64,000 bases of DNA from Tsuneonella aeria (GCF_009827495.1 NZ_WTZA01000001.1:434001-498000); one strand, 5' to 3'. Shown: positions 1 to 9,855, numbered from the stretch's first letter. A program made the numbers and translations. The notes: generated by a model not told the origin, from the letters alone.

Positions 1-906
1 GGCGTCGAGCCGCCCCGTCACCCGGTCATCGAACCGCGCGCCGATGCAGACCATCACGTCGCACTTGTTCATCGCCATGTTGGCTTCGTAGGTGCCGTGC
101 ATCCCCAGCATCCCGAGCCAGTCGGGATGGTCCGCCGGAAACGCGCCGAGGCCCATCAGCGTGCTGGTAACGGGCGCGCCGGTGAGGTTCTGCAGGCGGC
201 GGAGCAGCTCGCTCGCGGCCGGGCCCGCGTTGATTACGCCGCCGCCGGTATAGAACACCGGGCGTTCCGCACCCGCGATCATGGCGACCGCGTCTGCAAT
301 GGCATCGTCCGTGCCGGCCGAGGGCGGGCTGTAGCGGGCCGCGGCGCGGGCGGACGGGCACTGTTCCTGTTCAGCCAGGGCGACCTGCACGTCCTTGGGA
401 ATGTCGACCAGCACGGGTCCCGGGCGACCGGTGGTGGCAATCTCGAAAGCCTCCTCGATCGTCGCCTGCAGGCGCGCGGGATCCTTCACCAGGTAGTTGT
501 GCTTCGTGCAGTGGCGGGTGATGCCGATCGTGTCGACTTCCTGGAACGCATCCGTGCCGATGAGCGGTGTGGAAACCTGGCCGGTGATCACGACCAGGGG
601 GATCGAATCCATGTAGGCATCCGCGATGCCGGTCACGGCATTGGTCGCGCCGGGACCGCTGGTGACGAGCACCACGCCCGGCTTGCCGGTGCTGCGCGCG
701 TATCCTTCGGCCGCGTGGGCGGCGCCGGCCTCGTGCCGGACGAGGATGTGGCGGATGCGGCCGCCCTCCGGCGCTTCGGCGAACAGTTCGTCGTAGATCG
801 GCAGCACGGCGCCGCCGGGATAACCGAAGACGTATTCGACGCCCTGCGAAACCAGGCAATCGATCAGGATTCGGGCGCCGCTGCGCTCTGCCACCGCACA
901 CTCCAT
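1..906 (-). CDS. ilvB: Acetolactate synthase large subunit, C-terminus cut by window edge
   Basis: This is the thiamine-diphosphate enzyme that condenses two pyruvates, or pyruvate and 2-oxobutyrate, in the first common step of valine, leucine and isoleucine synthesis. The frame is open from ATG 906 to the window edge, giving 302 residues, about half of the usual 570-600. The N-terminal ThDP-binding domain is clear: [14 protein letters not shown] around residues 27-40, then [15 protein letters not shown] with the cofactor-activating Glu near 59, and [14 protein letters not shown] further on. It lies downstream of miaA on the same strand, separated by a hairpin that may control it. The ribosome-binding site is weak (GAAGA touching the ATG). 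A small subunit gene, ilvN, is expected beyond the edge but is not visible. Confidence 0.95.
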   Translation of the reverse strand, partial: MECAVAERSGARILIDCLVSQGVEYVFGYPGGAVLPIYDELFAEAPEGGRIRHILVRHEAGAAHAAEGYARSTGKPGVVLVTSGPGATNAVTGIADAYMDSIPLVVITGQVSTPLIGTDAFQEVDTIGITRHCTKHNYLVKDPARLQATIEEAFEIATTGRPGPVLVDIPKDVQVALAEQEQCPSARAAARYSPPSAGTDDAIADAVAMIAGAERPVFYTGGGVINAGPAASELLRRLQNLTGAPVTSTLMGLGAFPADHPDWLGMLGMHGTYEANMAMNKCDVMVCIGARFDDRVTGRLDA

Positions 907-939
907 TCTTCGATCAGCGCCCGATACCCAGGGCCACGA

Positions 940-977
940 TAAAAATACGACCCGACGCGGGGACAACGCGCCGGGTC
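940..977 (-). terminator. Hairpin with U-tract between miaA and ilvB (terminator or attenuator)
   Basis: On the minus strand an 11-bp stem (949-959 paired with 967-977, one G-U pair, 7-base loop) is followed by GTATTTTTAT. This is the form of a Rho-independent terminator. It lies 34 bases before the ilvB start. It may end the miaA transcript, or act as an attenuator for ilvB, a common arrangement for branched-chain amino acid genes. No leader peptide rich in Ile, Val or Leu with a convincing start was found upstream of it. Confidence 0.6.
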
Positions 978-1019
978 TGCTCTCGTCGAGTACCTGTCGG
1001 GTTAGATGGAATGATGTTG

Positions 1020-1991
1020 CTACGTCAACCGCAGATTTGGGAATAATGTTTCAACTTTTGCTATCCCGGCAATGTGCTCTGCCGAGGCGCGAGGCCAGTG
1101 GGCGGGAGGCTGGTTGCGGAACCAGGTGGCCTGACGCTTCGCATACTGCCGCGTTGCCAGCTGTCCGGCGGCGATCGCCTGGGCGCGGGTGAGCGTGCCC
1201 GCCTGCCACGCGGCAATCTCCCGAACCCCGATCGCCCGCATCGCCGGGAGCATGGGGTCGAGGTTGCGGGCGAGGAGGGCGGATACCTCGTCCGCCGCGC
1301 CCCCGGCGACCATGGCCTCGAAGCGCCGATCGCAGCGTGCGCTCAACCAGTCGCGGTCGGCGCCCAGGACCAGCGGTGACAAGGCCATGCTGTCCCCGAT
1401 GCCGCCTTCGCGCCGCTGCTGCCAGTACGCCAGCGGGTGGCCGGTCGAGCGCACGACCTCCAGCGCCCGCGCCACGCGCGTCGTGTCGGCGGGGGCCAGC
1501 CGCGCCGCGCGCTCGGGGTCGGCCCGCACCAGCTCGGCGTAAGCGTCCCCCACCGGCATCGCGCGGACTTTAGCGCGAACGCCGGGATCGATCGGTGGCA
1601 TCGGTGCGATGCCGTGAAGCAGTGTCTGGAGGTAGAGCCCGGTTCCCCCGACAAGGATCGGCAGGCCACCTTCGGCGTGGGCCTGCGCAATCTCCGCGCG
1701 GGCGGCGGCTGCCCATTGGGGGGCCGAACAGGCGACGCCGGCGTCCCAGGTGCCGAACAGGCGGTGCGGCACACCGCGCATGTCTTCTCCGGAAGGGCGC
1801 GCGCTGAGGACCCGCAGGTCGGCGTAGACTTGCGCGCTGTCCGCGTTGATCACCACCGCGCGGCGTCCCTGCGCAATGGCGGCGAGGGCCAGGCGCACCG
1901 CCAGATCGCTCTTGCCGCTCGCGGTGGGCCCTGCGATGAGCGCGAGCGGCGGCCGTTCGCCGCGGGTTTCCGGAGATGTCGCAGTGCTCAT
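1020..1991 (-). CDS. miaA: tRNA dimethylallyltransferase
   Basis: Transfers a dimethylallyl group from DMAPP to the exocyclic amine of A37 in tRNAs that read UNN codons, the first step towards ms2i6A. The P-loop [10 protein letters not shown] is near residue 20, followed by the family motifs NADSAQVY and VGGTGLYLQ; the length (323 aa) is normal. An upstream in-frame TTG at 2018 would add nine residues, but ATG 1991 gives the usual short lead before the P-loop and is preferred. Its start overlaps the start of the divergent serB by 8 bases, so the two genes must share or interleave their promoters. IspA in this window works on the same DMAPP pool. Confidence 0.95.
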   Translation of the reverse strand: MSTATSPETRGERPPLALIAGPTASGKSDLAVRLALAAIAQGRRAVVINADSAQVYADLRVLSARPSGEDMRGVPHRLFGTWDAGVACSAPQWAAAARAEIAQAHAEGGLPILVGGTGLYLQTLLHGIAPMPPIDPGVRAKVRAMPVGDAYAELVRADPERAARLAPADTTRVARALEVVRSTGHPLAYWQQRREGGIGDSMALSPLVLGADRDWLSARCDRRFEAMVAGGAADEVSALLARNLDPMLPAMRAIGVREIAAWQAGTLTRAQAIAAGQLATRQYAKRQATWFRNQPPAHWPRASAEHIAGIAKVETLFPNLRLT

Positions 1992-2868
1992 CGCGCGGTT
2001 GATAGCAGACCCGCACAACCTGGAAACACGGCTCGACGCGGCGATCGCGGCGCTGGAGGGCGCGGGGCTGCGGGTGGCCGAAGCGGCGATGCTCGATTTC
2101 TGCGGCGACGTGCTGGAGCTTTCCCTGCCCGAAGGCGATCCGCGCGTGCTGCGCCGGGTGATCGACGATCATTTCGCGCCGGTGGACGTGCTCGTCTCTC
2201 CACACGAAATCACCGCGCCGCGCGTGTTCGTCTCGGACATGGATTCGACGATGATCGGCCAGGAATGCATCGACGAGCTGGCGGATTTCGCGTCGCTGAA
2301 GGACCAAGTTTCCGCCATCACCGAACGGGCGATGCTGGGCGAACTTGATTTCGCCAGCGCGCTCGGCGAGCGGGTGGGGCTGCTGGGCGGGATGGCGGAA
2401 AGCGCGATCGAATCCTGCCTGGCGGAGCGCATCCGCCCTATGGACGGCGCGGGCACCCTCGTCGCCACGCTGAAGGCGCGGGGATGCCGCAGCGTGCTGG
2501 TGACGGGCGGCTTCCACCATTTCGCCGATCCCGTGGCGGGACAACTGGGGTTCGACCGCGTGGTCGCCAATCGACTCGGCGTCGCCGACGGTGCACTCAC
2601 CGGTGCGCTCGCCGGCGGGATCGTGGACAGCGCCGTCAAGCGCCAGGTCCTGCTGGACGAAGTCGCGCAGCTGGGCGGGGATGTCACGAGCCTCGCCACC
2701 GGGGACGGAGCGAACGACATTCCGATGATCGAAGCCGCGACCTGGGGGATCGCCTACCACGCCAAGCCAAAAGCCCGCGCTGCGGCTGACGGAACGGTCG
2801 ATCGGGGGGACCTCACCGCAATTCTCTCGCTTTTGGGAATTCCAAGAAGCGATTGGATTGCGAAATAG
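1984..2868 (+). CDS. serB: Phosphoserine phosphatase
   Basis: Last step of serine synthesis: hydrolyses O-phosphoserine to serine and phosphate. It is a HAD-family enzyme with the nucleophile motif DMDST at about residues 85-89, TGGFHHF for the phosphate-binding Ser/Thr region, and GDGANDIPM near the end. I chose GTG 1984 because GGAG lies 8 bases before it (1972-1975) and the resulting 294 aa match the family; frames further upstream would run through miaA. The approximately 80-residue N-terminal part resembles the ACT-like extension found in many SerB proteins. It is head-to-head with miaA and is followed by coq4 on the same strand. Confidence 0.93.
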   Translation: MLIARLIADPHNLETRLDAAIAALEGAGLRVAEAAMLDFCGDVLELSLPEGDPRVLRRVIDDHFAPVDVLVSPHEITAPRVFVSDMDSTMIGQECIDELADFASLKDQVSAITERAMLGELDFASALGERVGLLGGMAESAIESCLAERIRPMDGAGTLVATLKARGCRSVLVTGGFHHFADPVAGQLGFDRVVANRLGVADGALTGALAGGIVDSAVKRQVLLDEVAQLGGDVTSLATGDGANDIPMIEAATWGIAYHAKPKARAAADGTVDRGDLTAILSLLGIPRSDWIAK

Positions 2869-2877
2869 GAACTCTCT

Positions 2878-2905
2878 TTGCGTGGCCTGGTGACGGCGCT
2901 ATATT
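2878..2905 (+). promoter_or_regulatory. Probable sigma-70 promoter of coq4
   Basis: TTGCGT (2878-2883), a 16-base spacer and TATATT (2900-2905) form a recognisable -35/-10 pair. This -10 is unusually AT-rich for this genome. Transcription would begin near 2911-2913, inside the palindrome at 2905-2918. Inferred by eye only. Confidence 0.45.
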
Positions 2906-2918
2906 GACATGAATGTCA
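2905..2918. promoter_or_regulatory. Palindromic operator-like site at the coq4 promoter
   Basis: TGACAT-GA-ATGTCA is a perfect 6-bp inverted repeat with a 2-base centre, placed directly after the -10 element and over the expected transcription start. Size, symmetry and position fit a repressor operator, for example of the TetR class. No regulator gene is adjacent, so the binding protein is unknown. The first possible ATG of coq4 (2909) lies inside the site, which argues for the later start at 2933. Confidence 0.4.
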
Positions 2919-2932
2919 GTAAACGGCTCTCG

Positions 2933-3760
2933 ATGACCGACCTGCAACCGATCCCGAATGCCGAGGCCGGTTCCGCATGCGCCGCGGACGGCACCCTGTT
3001 TCGCAATCCCGCCCGGCCGGAACCGAAGCGCGATATCCGCCGCGCCCTTCGCAAGTTCGGGGAGCTGGTCAAGGACAAGGAAAACACCGCGCTGGTGTTC
3101 GAAATCTACGAATCGCTCCCGTCGAAAGATTTCATCCCCCGCGCTCGCTCCATGACGCTGAGCCCTGAAGGCGAGGCCCTACGCGCGGCCGAACCGTTCC
3201 TTCCGCCGATGCTCGACGATCATTCTGCCTTGCGCAAAATGCCCAAGGGTTCCGTCGCCCACGCCTATTGCGATTTCATGGAACGGGAGGGGCTCTCGGC
3301 AGCAGGCCTCGTCGCGGAATCGGACAAGATCGGCCGCCCGAAATACGGCGATCTCATCGAATGGTACGGGTTTCGCCAGCGCGACACCCACGACCTGATG
3401 CACATCCTCACCGGCTATGGCCGCGACGCGCTGGGGGAACAATGCGTTCTGCTCTTCACCCACGGCCAGCAGCCGGCCGCGGGACACCTGCTGCTTGGTT
3501 ATGCGGGGGCTTACAACATCACCAGGCAGGTGCGCAGCAAGGCGCCGGTGTGGCGCGCGGTGCGGGAGGCACATCGCCTGGGCAAGGCGTGCCCGCCGCT
3601 GGTCCACATGTCGATCCGCGAGCTCTTGGCGATGGACCTCGCCATGGCGCGGGAACAGCTCGGGATCACGCCCGCGGTCTGGTACAAAACCTGCCATGAC
3701 GTATGGCGCCGCGAAGGGATCGACCCTTACGACTTGCTCGGCAAGGATATGGCGGCCTGA
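2933..3760 (+). CDS. coq4: COQ4-family ubiquinone biosynthesis protein
   Basis: COQ4 proteins are needed for ubiquinone synthesis; recent work on eukaryotic and bacterial members assigns them the oxidative removal of the C1 carboxyl group of the quinone ring precursor. The metal-binding signature HDxxHx11E is complete: H153, D154, H157 and E169 in RDTHDLMHILTGYGRDALGEQ. The 275 aa length and the WYGFR and DPYDLL segments fit the alphaproteobacterial form. ATG 2933 was chosen because an ATG at 2909 lies in the promoter palindrome and has no ribosome-binding site; neither start has a good one. A COQ10/RatA-like ubiquinone-binding protein lies elsewhere in the window (60264-60725). Confidence 0.82.
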   Translation: MTDLQPIPNAEAGSACAADGTLFRNPARPEPKRDIRRALRKFGELVKDKENTALVFEIYESLPSKDFIPRARSMTLSPEGEALRAAEPFLPPMLDDHSALRKMPKGSVAHAYCDFMEREGLSAAGLVAESDKIGRPKYGDLIEWYGFRQRDTHDLMHILTGYGRDALGEQCVLLFTHGQQPAAGHLLLGYAGAYNITRQVRSKAPVWRAVREAHRLGKACPPLVHMSIRELLAMDLAMAREQLGITPAVWYKTCHDVWRREGIDPYDLLGKDMAA

Positions 3761-3788
3761 ATCGCGCTTCTCGATCGGGCTGGGCACG

Positions 3789-4379
3789 TCAGGTGACAGC
3801 GACGGGCCGCGCGCCGCGTGATTTAACCCAGGCTGTAAGCCGCAACCCCGCGGCAGCCAGCGCGATCGAACCGAAGATCACGCCGATCCACCTCCGCTCC
3901 GGGTCGAAGGCCCGGCCGAGATAGCTCAGCACGAATATCAGCCAGAGGTAGTAGATGCCGAAGCGGTGGAGCCGCTTCCACCACTTGCCAAGCCGGCGCT
4001 GAGCGGTGCCGGTTGAAGTGAACGCCATCGCATAGAGAAGCACGTAAGCGAACCCGCCGCCGATCACCGTGACTGGCTCAGGCATCTGTCCTGCCAGCCG
4101 TAGCGCCATGACCAGCGCAACGAGATGGACCGTGTGGCTGATCGCGAAGCCGAGCCCGATCCATCTGCGCCGGGCGAGGGCGGCTTTGCTGAACGCGCCA
4201 GGCATGAGCGATGCAGCGGCCGGGCGATATAGGCGACGATGAGGAGGGGGAACCCCACCCGCGCGGTGTAGAGAGCCGCGTGCTGCCACTGGTCCTGCGG
4301 GCCGTGTCCGACAGCAGCCCGCCGCCACCGCGCCGATCCCCAGCGCAAGCCCGAGCCACATCGGCCAGCGATACTGCAT
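3789..4379 (-). CDS. Ferric-reductase-like membrane protein with two compensating frameshifts
   Basis: The start is convincing: GGAGGG sits 7 bases before ATG 4379. As written the frame is open for 196 residues and contains five hydrophobic helices, including a SHTVHL helix and LHRFGIYYLWLIFVLSYLGRAF, the style of haem-binding ferric reductase or MsrQ-like membrane domains. The expected second helix (ALYTARVGFPLLIVAYIARPL) is not in this frame; it is in a neighbouring frame between about 4320 and 4210, while this frame reads arginine-rich nonsense there. One extra base near 4300-4335 and one missing base near 4203-4212 would explain it. It is either a damaged gene, a diverged copy or two sequence errors. 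It follows DUF72 and purL on the same strand. Confidence 0.55.
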   Translation of the reverse strand: MQYRWPMWLGLALGIGAVAAGCCRTRPAGPVAARGSLHRAGGVPPPHRRLYRPAAASLMPGAFSKAALARRRWIGLGFAISHTVHLVALVMALRLAGQMPEPVTVIGGGFAYVLLYAMAFTSTGTAQRRLGKWWKRLHRFGIYYLWLIFVLSYLGRAFDPERRWIGVIFGSIALAAAGLRLTAWVKSRGARPVAVT

Positions 4380-4422
4380 CGGCGTGCCCTCCGGCGGGAA
4401 AGCTACCGCGGTTCCCGGCGGA

Positions 4423-5163
4423 TTACGAGGCCAGACGTTCGATCAGGGCCATTGCAGCCGCCGGATTGCGGACTTTCGCGCCCGAGATGAAATAGATAAA
4501 CACGTCGCGATCGCCATCGGCCCAGGCCTTTGCCTGCCGGGCCCAGGCATCGAGCGCGGCGGCGTCGTACCCGGTATCGATATCCTCGAGGGTGCGCTGA
4601 AGGCGCGCATAGGTGAAGTCTGCGGTCTGCTCTTCGATACGGGGAAAGGCATCGGAATCGGCGAAGACAACCGCGATGTTCCGCGCGCGGGCCAGGTCCA
4701 GGAAAGCCGGGTGGCAGAAGCTGGCGTGCCGCACCTCCACCGCGTGGCGCAGCGGCACGCCGTCCTGCCTTTCCGGGATGAGATCGAGGAAGCGCGCGAA
4801 GTCGTCGCGGTCGAACGTCTTGCCGTCCGCGAGTTGCCAGTTGATCGGGCCCAGCTTGTCGCCGAGCGCGGTGAAGCCTTGCTCCAAGAACTTGCGGATC
4901 GATTCGCCGCTGTCAGCGAGCACCTTGCGCTGGGTGCAATACTTCGAGGCCTTCACGCTGAAGACGAAACCATCGGGCACCGCAGCGGCCCAATTGTGCC
5001 AGCTTTGGGGCTTCTGCCGTCCGTAATATGTGGCGTTGATCTCGATCGCGGTGAGCGCCCGCGCCGCGAACGCAAGCTCGCGCTTCTGCGTCAGGCCCTG
5101 GGGATAGAATGCCCCGCGCCACGGCTCGTACGTCCAGCCACCAACGCCGACCCGAATGGTCAA
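4423..5163 (-). CDS. DUF72 (YecE-like) TIM-barrel protein
   Basis: A 246-residue member of the DUF72/YecE family, whose biochemical role is not established. Family hallmarks are visible: [16 protein letters not shown] at the N-terminus, [11 protein letters not shown] near residue 90, and [10 protein letters not shown] in the middle. The start is TTG 5163, which overlaps the purL stop as TTGA, so it is probably translated by coupling to purL; no in-frame ATG lies nearby. The overlap with a purine gene suggests co-expression but does not give a function. Confidence 0.8.
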   Translation of the reverse strand: MTIRVGVGGWTYEPWRGAFYPQGLTQKRELAFAARALTAIEINATYYGRQKPQSWHNWAAAVPDGFVFSVKASKYCTQRKVLADSGESIRKFLEQGFTALGDKLGPINWQLADGKTFDRDDFARFLDLIPERQDGVPLRHAVEVRHASFCHPAFLDLARARNIAVVFADSDAFPRIEEQTADFTYARLQRTLEDIDTGYDAAALDAWARQAKAWADGDRDVFIYFISGAKVRNPAAAMALIERLAS

Positions 5164-7364
5164 TCGGCCATCCAGTCGCGGAAGAAACTGTCGCTGGCTT
5201 CGCGCAAGGTGACGAGGGGGACGCTGAACCCCGGTCCGCCGACCGCAATCCCTCCGGTCGTGCCAACAGTCGCAGCGAACACCCCTGCGTCGCTTGCTGC
5301 CGACAGGACGGCGTCGGGCTGGGGCGTGCTGACGAGGTACCGCGCCTGGTCTTCTCCGAACAACACCGCAGCCGGGGTCGGGACATCGGGCAGGGCGACC
5401 TCGACGCCGATGTTGCCGGCCAGCGCCATCTCCGCAATCGCGACCAGCGCCCCACCATCAGAGCAATCGTGTACTGCGCTGAAGCGCCCGTCTGCCACAA
5501 GCGCACGCACGAATTCCGCGTGCCTGCGTTCGAGGTCGAGGTCCACGGGCGGCGCGTCGCCGCCTTCAAACCCATGGCATTCCCGCAGCCAGAGGCTCTG
5601 CCCTATGTGACCCGCCGTATGGCCGATCAGGATCAGGGCTTCGCCTTCGGACTTGAAGCCGATCGTCGCCATCCTCGCGTAGTCGTCGATCACGCCGACG
5701 CCGCCGATCGCAGGTGTCGGAAGGATCGCGCTGCCGCCACCGGTGGCCTTGCTTTCGTTATAGAGGCTGACGTTGCCGCTCACGATGGGGAAGTCCAGCG
5801 CGCGGCAGGCGTCGCCCATGCCTTCCAGGCAGCCCGTGAGTTGTGCCATGATTTCGGGCCGCTGCGGGTTCGCGAAATTGAGGCAGTTCGTCACCGCCAG
5901 CGGACGCGCACCCACCGCGCAAAGATTGCGGTAAGCCTCGGCGATGGCCTGCTTTCCCCCTTCGTATGGATCGGCGTAGCAATATCGCGGGGTGCAATCG
6001 GTGGTCATCGCCAGCGCCTTGCGGGTGCCGTGGACGCGCACCACCGCCGCGTCGCCGCCCGACAGCTGGAGCGTGTCGGCGCCGACCTGGCTATCGTATT
6101 GCTCCCATATCCAGCGGCGCGATGCGAGGTCTGGGCTGGCCATCAGTTTGAGCAAGTCCGCGCCGATGTCGGTGCTGTGCGGCACTTCGCGAAGCGGGTT
6201 CACCTGCGCCCAGGCCTTGTATTCCTCGCGGCTCATCGCCGGCCGGTCGTAAAGAGGCGCGTCGGCGGCGAGCGGCCCGAGGGGGATGTCGGCGACGACT
6301 TCGCCCTGCCATTCGAGCACCATGTGCCCGGTGTCGGTCACTTCGCCGATCACCGCGAAATCCAGTTCCCACTTGTGGAAGATCGCCTCCGCCTCAGCCT
6401 CGCGGCCGGGCTTCAGGACCATGAGCATGCGCTCCTGACTCTCGGACAGCATCATCTCGTAGGGCGTCATGCCTTCTTCGCGGCAGGGGACGTTGTCCAT
6501 CACGAGGCGGATGCCCGCCTTACCGTTGGTCGCCATCTCCACGCTGGAGGAAGTGAGGCCGGCTGCGCCCATATCCTGAATCGCGACGATCGCGTCGGTC
6601 GCCATCAGCTCGAGGCAAGCCTCGATGAGCAGTTTCTCGGTGAACGGATCGCCGACCTGCACCGTCGGACGCTTCGCCTCCGCGTCTTCGGCAAAATCAG
6701 CGCTGGCCATGGTGGCGCCGTGGATCCCGTCGCGCCCTGTCTTGGAGCCGACGTAGACGATCGGATTGCCCACGCCGGTCGCAGCGGAGTAGAAGATCTT
6801 GTCGGCATCGGCGACGCCAACTGTCATGGCGTTCACCAGGATGTTGCCGTCGTAGGCAGGGTGGAAGTTGGTCTCGCCGCCCACTGTGGGCACGCCGACG
6901 CAGTTGCCGTATCCGCCGATTCCGGCGACCACGCCCTTCACCAGGTGCTTCATCTTCGGGTGATCGGGCCTGCCGAAACGCAGCGCGTTCATGTTGGCGA
7001 CCGGCCGCGCGCCCATCGTGAACACATCCCGCAAGATGCCACCTACGCCCGTCGCGGCGCCCTGGTAGGGTTCGATATAGCTGGGGTGGTTGTGGCTCTC
7101 CATCTTGAAGATCGCCGCTTGCCCGTCGCCGATGTCGATCACGCCCGCGTTCTCACCCGGGCCGCAGATGACCCACGGCGCTTCGGTCGGCAGCTTCTTG
7201 AGATGCAGGCGGCTCGACTTGTAGCTGCAGTGTTCGGACCACATGACCGAAAAGATGCCGAGCTCCACGAGGTTCGGCTCCCGCCCCATCGCGTGCAGCA
7301 CGCGCTCGTATTCCTCGGGGCTGAGGCCATGGGCCTCGACGACATCCTGGGTGATTTCGGCCAT
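5160..7364 (-). CDS. purL: Phosphoribosylformylglycinamidine synthase subunit II
   Basis: Converts FGAR to FGAM using ATP and ammonia, the fourth step of purine synthesis, working with PurS and the glutaminase PurQ (neither is in the window). At 734 aa this is the small form. Motifs are clear: SEHCSYKSS at 43-51, HNHPS with the conserved His pair at 91-95, [12 protein letters not shown], and two related AIR-synthase-like halves. ATG 7364 is well placed 10 bases after the preceding gene. The gene runs in a minus-strand unit with a membrane hydrolase upstream and DUF72 overlapping its stop. Confidence 0.96.
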   Translation of the reverse strand: MAEITQDVVEAHGLSPEEYERVLHAMGREPNLVELGIFSVMWSEHCSYKSSRLHLKKLPTEAPWVICGPGENAGVIDIGDGQAAIFKMESHNHPSYIEPYQGAATGVGGILRDVFTMGARPVANMNALRFGRPDHPKMKHLVKGVVAGIGGYGNCVGVPTVGGETNFHPAYDGNILVNAMTVGVADADKIFYSAATGVGNPIVYVGSKTGRDGIHGATMASADFAEDAEAKRPTVQVGDPFTEKLLIEACLELMATDAIVAIQDMGAAGLTSSSVEMATNGKAGIRLVMDNVPCREEGMTPYEMMLSESQERMLMVLKPGREAEAEAIFHKWELDFAVIGEVTDTGHMVLEWQGEVVADIPLGPLAADAPLYDRPAMSREEYKAWAQVNPLREVPHSTDIGADLLKLMASPDLASRRWIWEQYDSQVGADTLQLSGGDAAVVRVHGTRKALAMTTDCTPRYCYADPYEGGKQAIAEAYRNLCAVGARPLAVTNCLNFANPQRPEIMAQLTGCLEGMGDACRALDFPIVSGNVSLYNESKATGGGSAILPTPAIGGVGVIDDYARMATIGFKSEGEALILIGHTAGHIGQSLWLRECHGFEGGDAPPVDLDLERRHAEFVRALVADGRFSAVHDCSDGGALVAIAEMALAGNIGVEVALPDVPTPAAVLFGEDQARYLVSTPQPDAVLSAASDAGVFAATVGTTGGIAVGGPGFSVPLVTLREASDSFFRDWMAD

Positions 7365-7374
7365 GGCCGCGCCC

Positions 7375-8052
7375 TTAGCCGCGCGGTGCCGCCGGGGCTA
7401 GACCTGGACGCCTGTGAATTCGTGTCTTTCCCAGCCACCATGCACATAGAGTCACGACGCCATATGCGAAAAAGGCGGTCACGCTGATGCTTGCATCGAC
7501 GGCCGTAGGCGTCGGCCCGAACCAGTTCACGGCCTGCAGGCCTATCATCATCAAGCCGAGCACGATCGCCGGCAGGGCCGGACCGCGCGTGCGCCGCAGG
7601 TAAAAGGCCAGCGCGCCAAGGGTCAGCCCCAGCTCCAGCGGCATGGCAATTTCAGGAACGTCCCACAGGCCAAGCCCCAGCTTCGGCGGTGCGCCTGCAA
7701 TCGTCAGGTCGGGGCGGTGCACCAAGAGGTCGATCAGCCAGTGACTGATCACCACCGCGCCCGCCGCCAGCGCCAGCGGCACATCTCGCCGCCAGGCCCA
7801 CACGACCGCAGCAAACACCGCGCCGAATGCCGCGGTCCCGGCGAGGCTGTGGGTATATGGCATGTGGTAGAGGTCCATCGGGTTCATGTGCGTGATCCCC
7901 GGGGCGAGGCGCATGTCCTCCACACCTAACAACAGTAGCGCGAAGAACGCCCAGTCCACCAGCTGGGCCGCGATAAACAGGGTCCCGAGGCGCGGGCGCG
8001 TGGGCATGACGGCCGCGGCGGCCAGCGCCGGCGCCCAGTGACCTATGAACAT
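7375..8052 (-). CDS. Integral membrane metal-dependent hydrolase-like protein
   Basis: A 225-residue protein with several hydrophobic helices and histidine-rich loops ([10 protein letters not shown] at the start, [25 protein letters not shown]), the style of YdjM-like membrane-bound predicted metal-dependent hydrolases. The substrate is unknown. I chose ATG 8052 because AAGGGAG stands 5 bases before it; the frame runs upstream to 8271 only through the divergent xseB region. It is the first gene of the minus-strand unit leading into purL. Confidence 0.7.
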   Translation of the reverse strand: MFIGHWAPALAAAAVMPTRPRLGTLFIAAQLVDWAFFALLLLGVEDMRLAPGITHMNPMDLYHMPYTHSLAGTAAFGAVFAAVVWAWRRDVPLALAAGAVVISHWLIDLLVHRPDLTIAGAPPKLGLGLWDVPEIAMPLELGLTLGALAFYLRRTRGPALPAIVLGLMMIGLQAVNWFGPTPTAVDASISVTAFFAYGVVTLCAWWLGKTRIHRRPGLAPAAPRG

Positions 8053-8158
8053 GCCGGCTCCCTTGCCGCGACCACGTCGTATCCAGCCACCCGCGTCCCC
8101 ACTTGCTCCCCTTGCTGGCAGCTTGACCGGGTGCGCCGTGCCGGTCAATGCAGAGGGG

Positions 8159-8410
8159 ATGGCAGACGAAAATTCCGATATCGCGAACCTGTCGTTCGAG
8201 GATGCCCTCCGCGCGCTCGAACAGGTTGTGGCCAGGCTGGAAAGCGGCGACGTCCCGCTGGACCAGTCCATTGCGCTCTACGAACGGGGGGAGGCGCTGC
8301 GGAAGCATTGCCAGGCCCGCCTGGACACCGCTCAGGCGCGGATCGAGAAGATCGTGCAGCGTCCCGACGGCAGCGCCAGTCACGCGGTTCCGTTCGACAG
8401 CGAAAGCTGA
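8159..8410 (+). CDS. xseB: Exodeoxyribonuclease VII small subunit
   Basis: Small subunit of the exonuclease that degrades single-stranded DNA from both ends; it partners XseA, which is not in the window. The 83-residue product has the conserved core LSFEDALRALEQVVARLESG followed by VPLDQSIALYERG. ATG 8159 gives the usual N-terminus MADENSD, with AGAGGGG immediately before it, closer than ideal; a GTG seven codons upstream is the alternative. It heads the run xseB-ispA-coaD, with only 5 bases between its stop and ispA. Confidence 0.9.
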   Translation: MADENSDIANLSFEDALRALEQVVARLESGDVPLDQSIALYERGEALRKHCQARLDTAQARIEKIVQRPDGSASHAVPFDSES

Positions 8411-8415
8411 CCACC

Positions 8416-9327
8416 GTGGCGCAACCCGGCATGCTTGGGAATGGCCCTCTGGAGGCGGCGCTCGCGCGGATCCAGCGCGAGGTCGACGCCGCATTCGAAA
8501 GCATCCTGCCCGTCCCCGACGATACGCGCGCGCAGCTGGTCGAGGCGATGCGCTATGCCGCGATTGGCGGGGGCAAGCGTGTGCGCCCCCTTCTGACCGT
8601 GTCGGTGGCGACGCTGCATGGGGCGGATCGCAGTGCCGCCGTTCGGGTCGGATGCGCGGTGGAGGCGATCCATGCCTATTCCCTGGTCCATGATGACCTG
8701 CCGTGCATGGACGATGACGATCTGCGCCACGGCAAGCCCACGGTGCACAAGGCGTTCGATGAAGCGACCGCAGTTCTTGCAGGCGATTCGCTCCACGCAC
8801 TGGCGTTCGAGATTCTCTCGGCGCCTGAAACGAGCGGCGATCCGTTCGTGAGGGCCGAGCTTGTCGCGACGCTGGCCGTCGCTAGCGGATGGGGCGGCAT
8901 GGCGGGCGGGCAGATGATGGACATGGCCGCCGGCAGCCAACGTTACGACCTCCACACGATCACGCGCCTGCAGCAGCTCAAGACCGGGGCGCTGCTGAGC
9001 GCGGCAGTGGAAATGGGCGCGGTCCTCGCCCGCGTGCCGGAGGAGGGGCGGGGGCACCTTCGCGCCTATGCCCGTGACATCGGGCTGGCGTTCCAGATTG
9101 CGGACGACCTCCTCGACGTGGAGGGTGACGAGGCATTGGCAGGCAAGGCCCTGCGCAAGGACGATGCCGCCGGCAAGGCGACTTTCGTCAGCCTGATGGG
9201 CCGGAATGATGCCCGCCGACAGGCTCGCGCCCTTGTCGAGCAAGCGATTGGGCATCTCGGTAGTTATGGAACTGAGGCAGACCTGTTGCGGGCGCTTGCA
9301 CGCTACGTTGTCGAAAGGAACACTTGA
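8416..9327 (+). CDS. ispA: Polyprenyl synthetase, probable farnesyl diphosphate synthase
   Basis: Condenses DMAPP and isopentenyl diphosphate to geranyl and farnesyl diphosphate, the precursor for quinone tails, undecaprenyl phosphate, hopanoids and carotenoids. The first aspartate-rich motif is DDLPCMDDDD at 93-102 with the bacterial four-residue insert, and the second is DDLLD at 230-234; GGGKRVRP precedes them. I chose GTG 8416, giving 303 aa and following xseB closely; ATG 8431 is the alternative. In many proteobacteria dxs follows xseB-ispA; here coaD takes that place. IspDF at 58125 makes the substrate of this pathway. Confidence 0.92.
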   Translation: MAQPGMLGNGPLEAALARIQREVDAAFESILPVPDDTRAQLVEAMRYAAIGGGKRVRPLLTVSVATLHGADRSAAVRVGCAVEAIHAYSLVHDDLPCMDDDDLRHGKPTVHKAFDEATAVLAGDSLHALAFEILSAPETSGDPFVRAELVATLAVASGWGGMAGGQMMDMAAGSQRYDLHTITRLQQLKTGALLSAAVEMGAVLARVPEEGRGHLRAYARDIGLAFQIADDLLDVEGDEALAGKALRKDDAAGKATFVSLMGRNDARRQARALVEQAIGHLGSYGTEADLLRALARYVVERNT

Positions 9328-9855
9328 GTGAACCGTGCAGCCCCGGCCGAACGGATCGGCATCTACCCGGGTACGTTCGATCCCATTACGCTGGGCCATG
9401 CCGACATCATCCGGCGCGGGAGCAAGCTCGTCGACCGCCTGATCATCGGCGTGACGACCAATCCCAGCAAGGACCCGATGTTCACGCCCGACGAGCGCAT
9501 GGCGATGGTGAAGCGCGAAGTCGCCTCGCTTGGCCTCGAAAACGTCGAAGTCGTCGGCTTCAACGCACTGCTCATGCACTGGGCGGAAAAGATGGGCGCC
9601 AGCGTGATTGTTCGCGGCCTTCGCGCGGTGGCGGACTTCGAATACGAATACCAGATGGCCGGGATGAACCAGCAGTTGAGCCAGGATATCGAAACGGTGT
9701 TCTTGATGGCCGACGTCTCGCTGCAACCCATTGCCAGCAAGCTGGTAAAGGAAATCGCCCTGTTCGGCGGCGAGATCGCGCCCTTCGTCAGCGGACCGGT
9801 GCGCGCGGACGTGATCGCCCGCGTGGACCGGATCGGCCGGCGCGGCGACCTCTGA
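9328..9855 (+). CDS. coaD: Phosphopantetheine adenylyltransferase
   Basis: Adenylates 4'-phosphopantetheine to dephospho-CoA, the penultimate step of coenzyme A synthesis. Nucleotidyltransferase motifs are IYPGTFDPITLGHADII near the start and the downstream substrate-binding stretch VIVRGLRAVADFEYEYQMA. At 175 aa it is slightly longer than the usual 160. GTG 9328 abuts the ispA stop, with AAGGA eight bases upstream. It is expected to be cotranscribed with xseB and ispA. Confidence 0.95.
   Translation: MNRAAPAERIGIYPGTFDPITLGHADIIRRGSKLVDRLIIGVTTNPSKDPMFTPDERMAMVKREVASLGLENVEVVGFNALLMHWAEKMGASVIVRGLRAVADFEYEYQMAGMNQQLSQDIETVFLMADVSLQPIASKLVKEIALFGGEIAPFVSGPVRADVIARVDRIGRRGDL

Noticed and set aside
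5109..7487. Very long open frame on the plus strand opposite purL (792 codons)
   Set aside because: High-GC codon bias in purL keeps the opposite strand free of stops; the translation is arginine/histidine-rich without motifs and has no ribosome-binding site.
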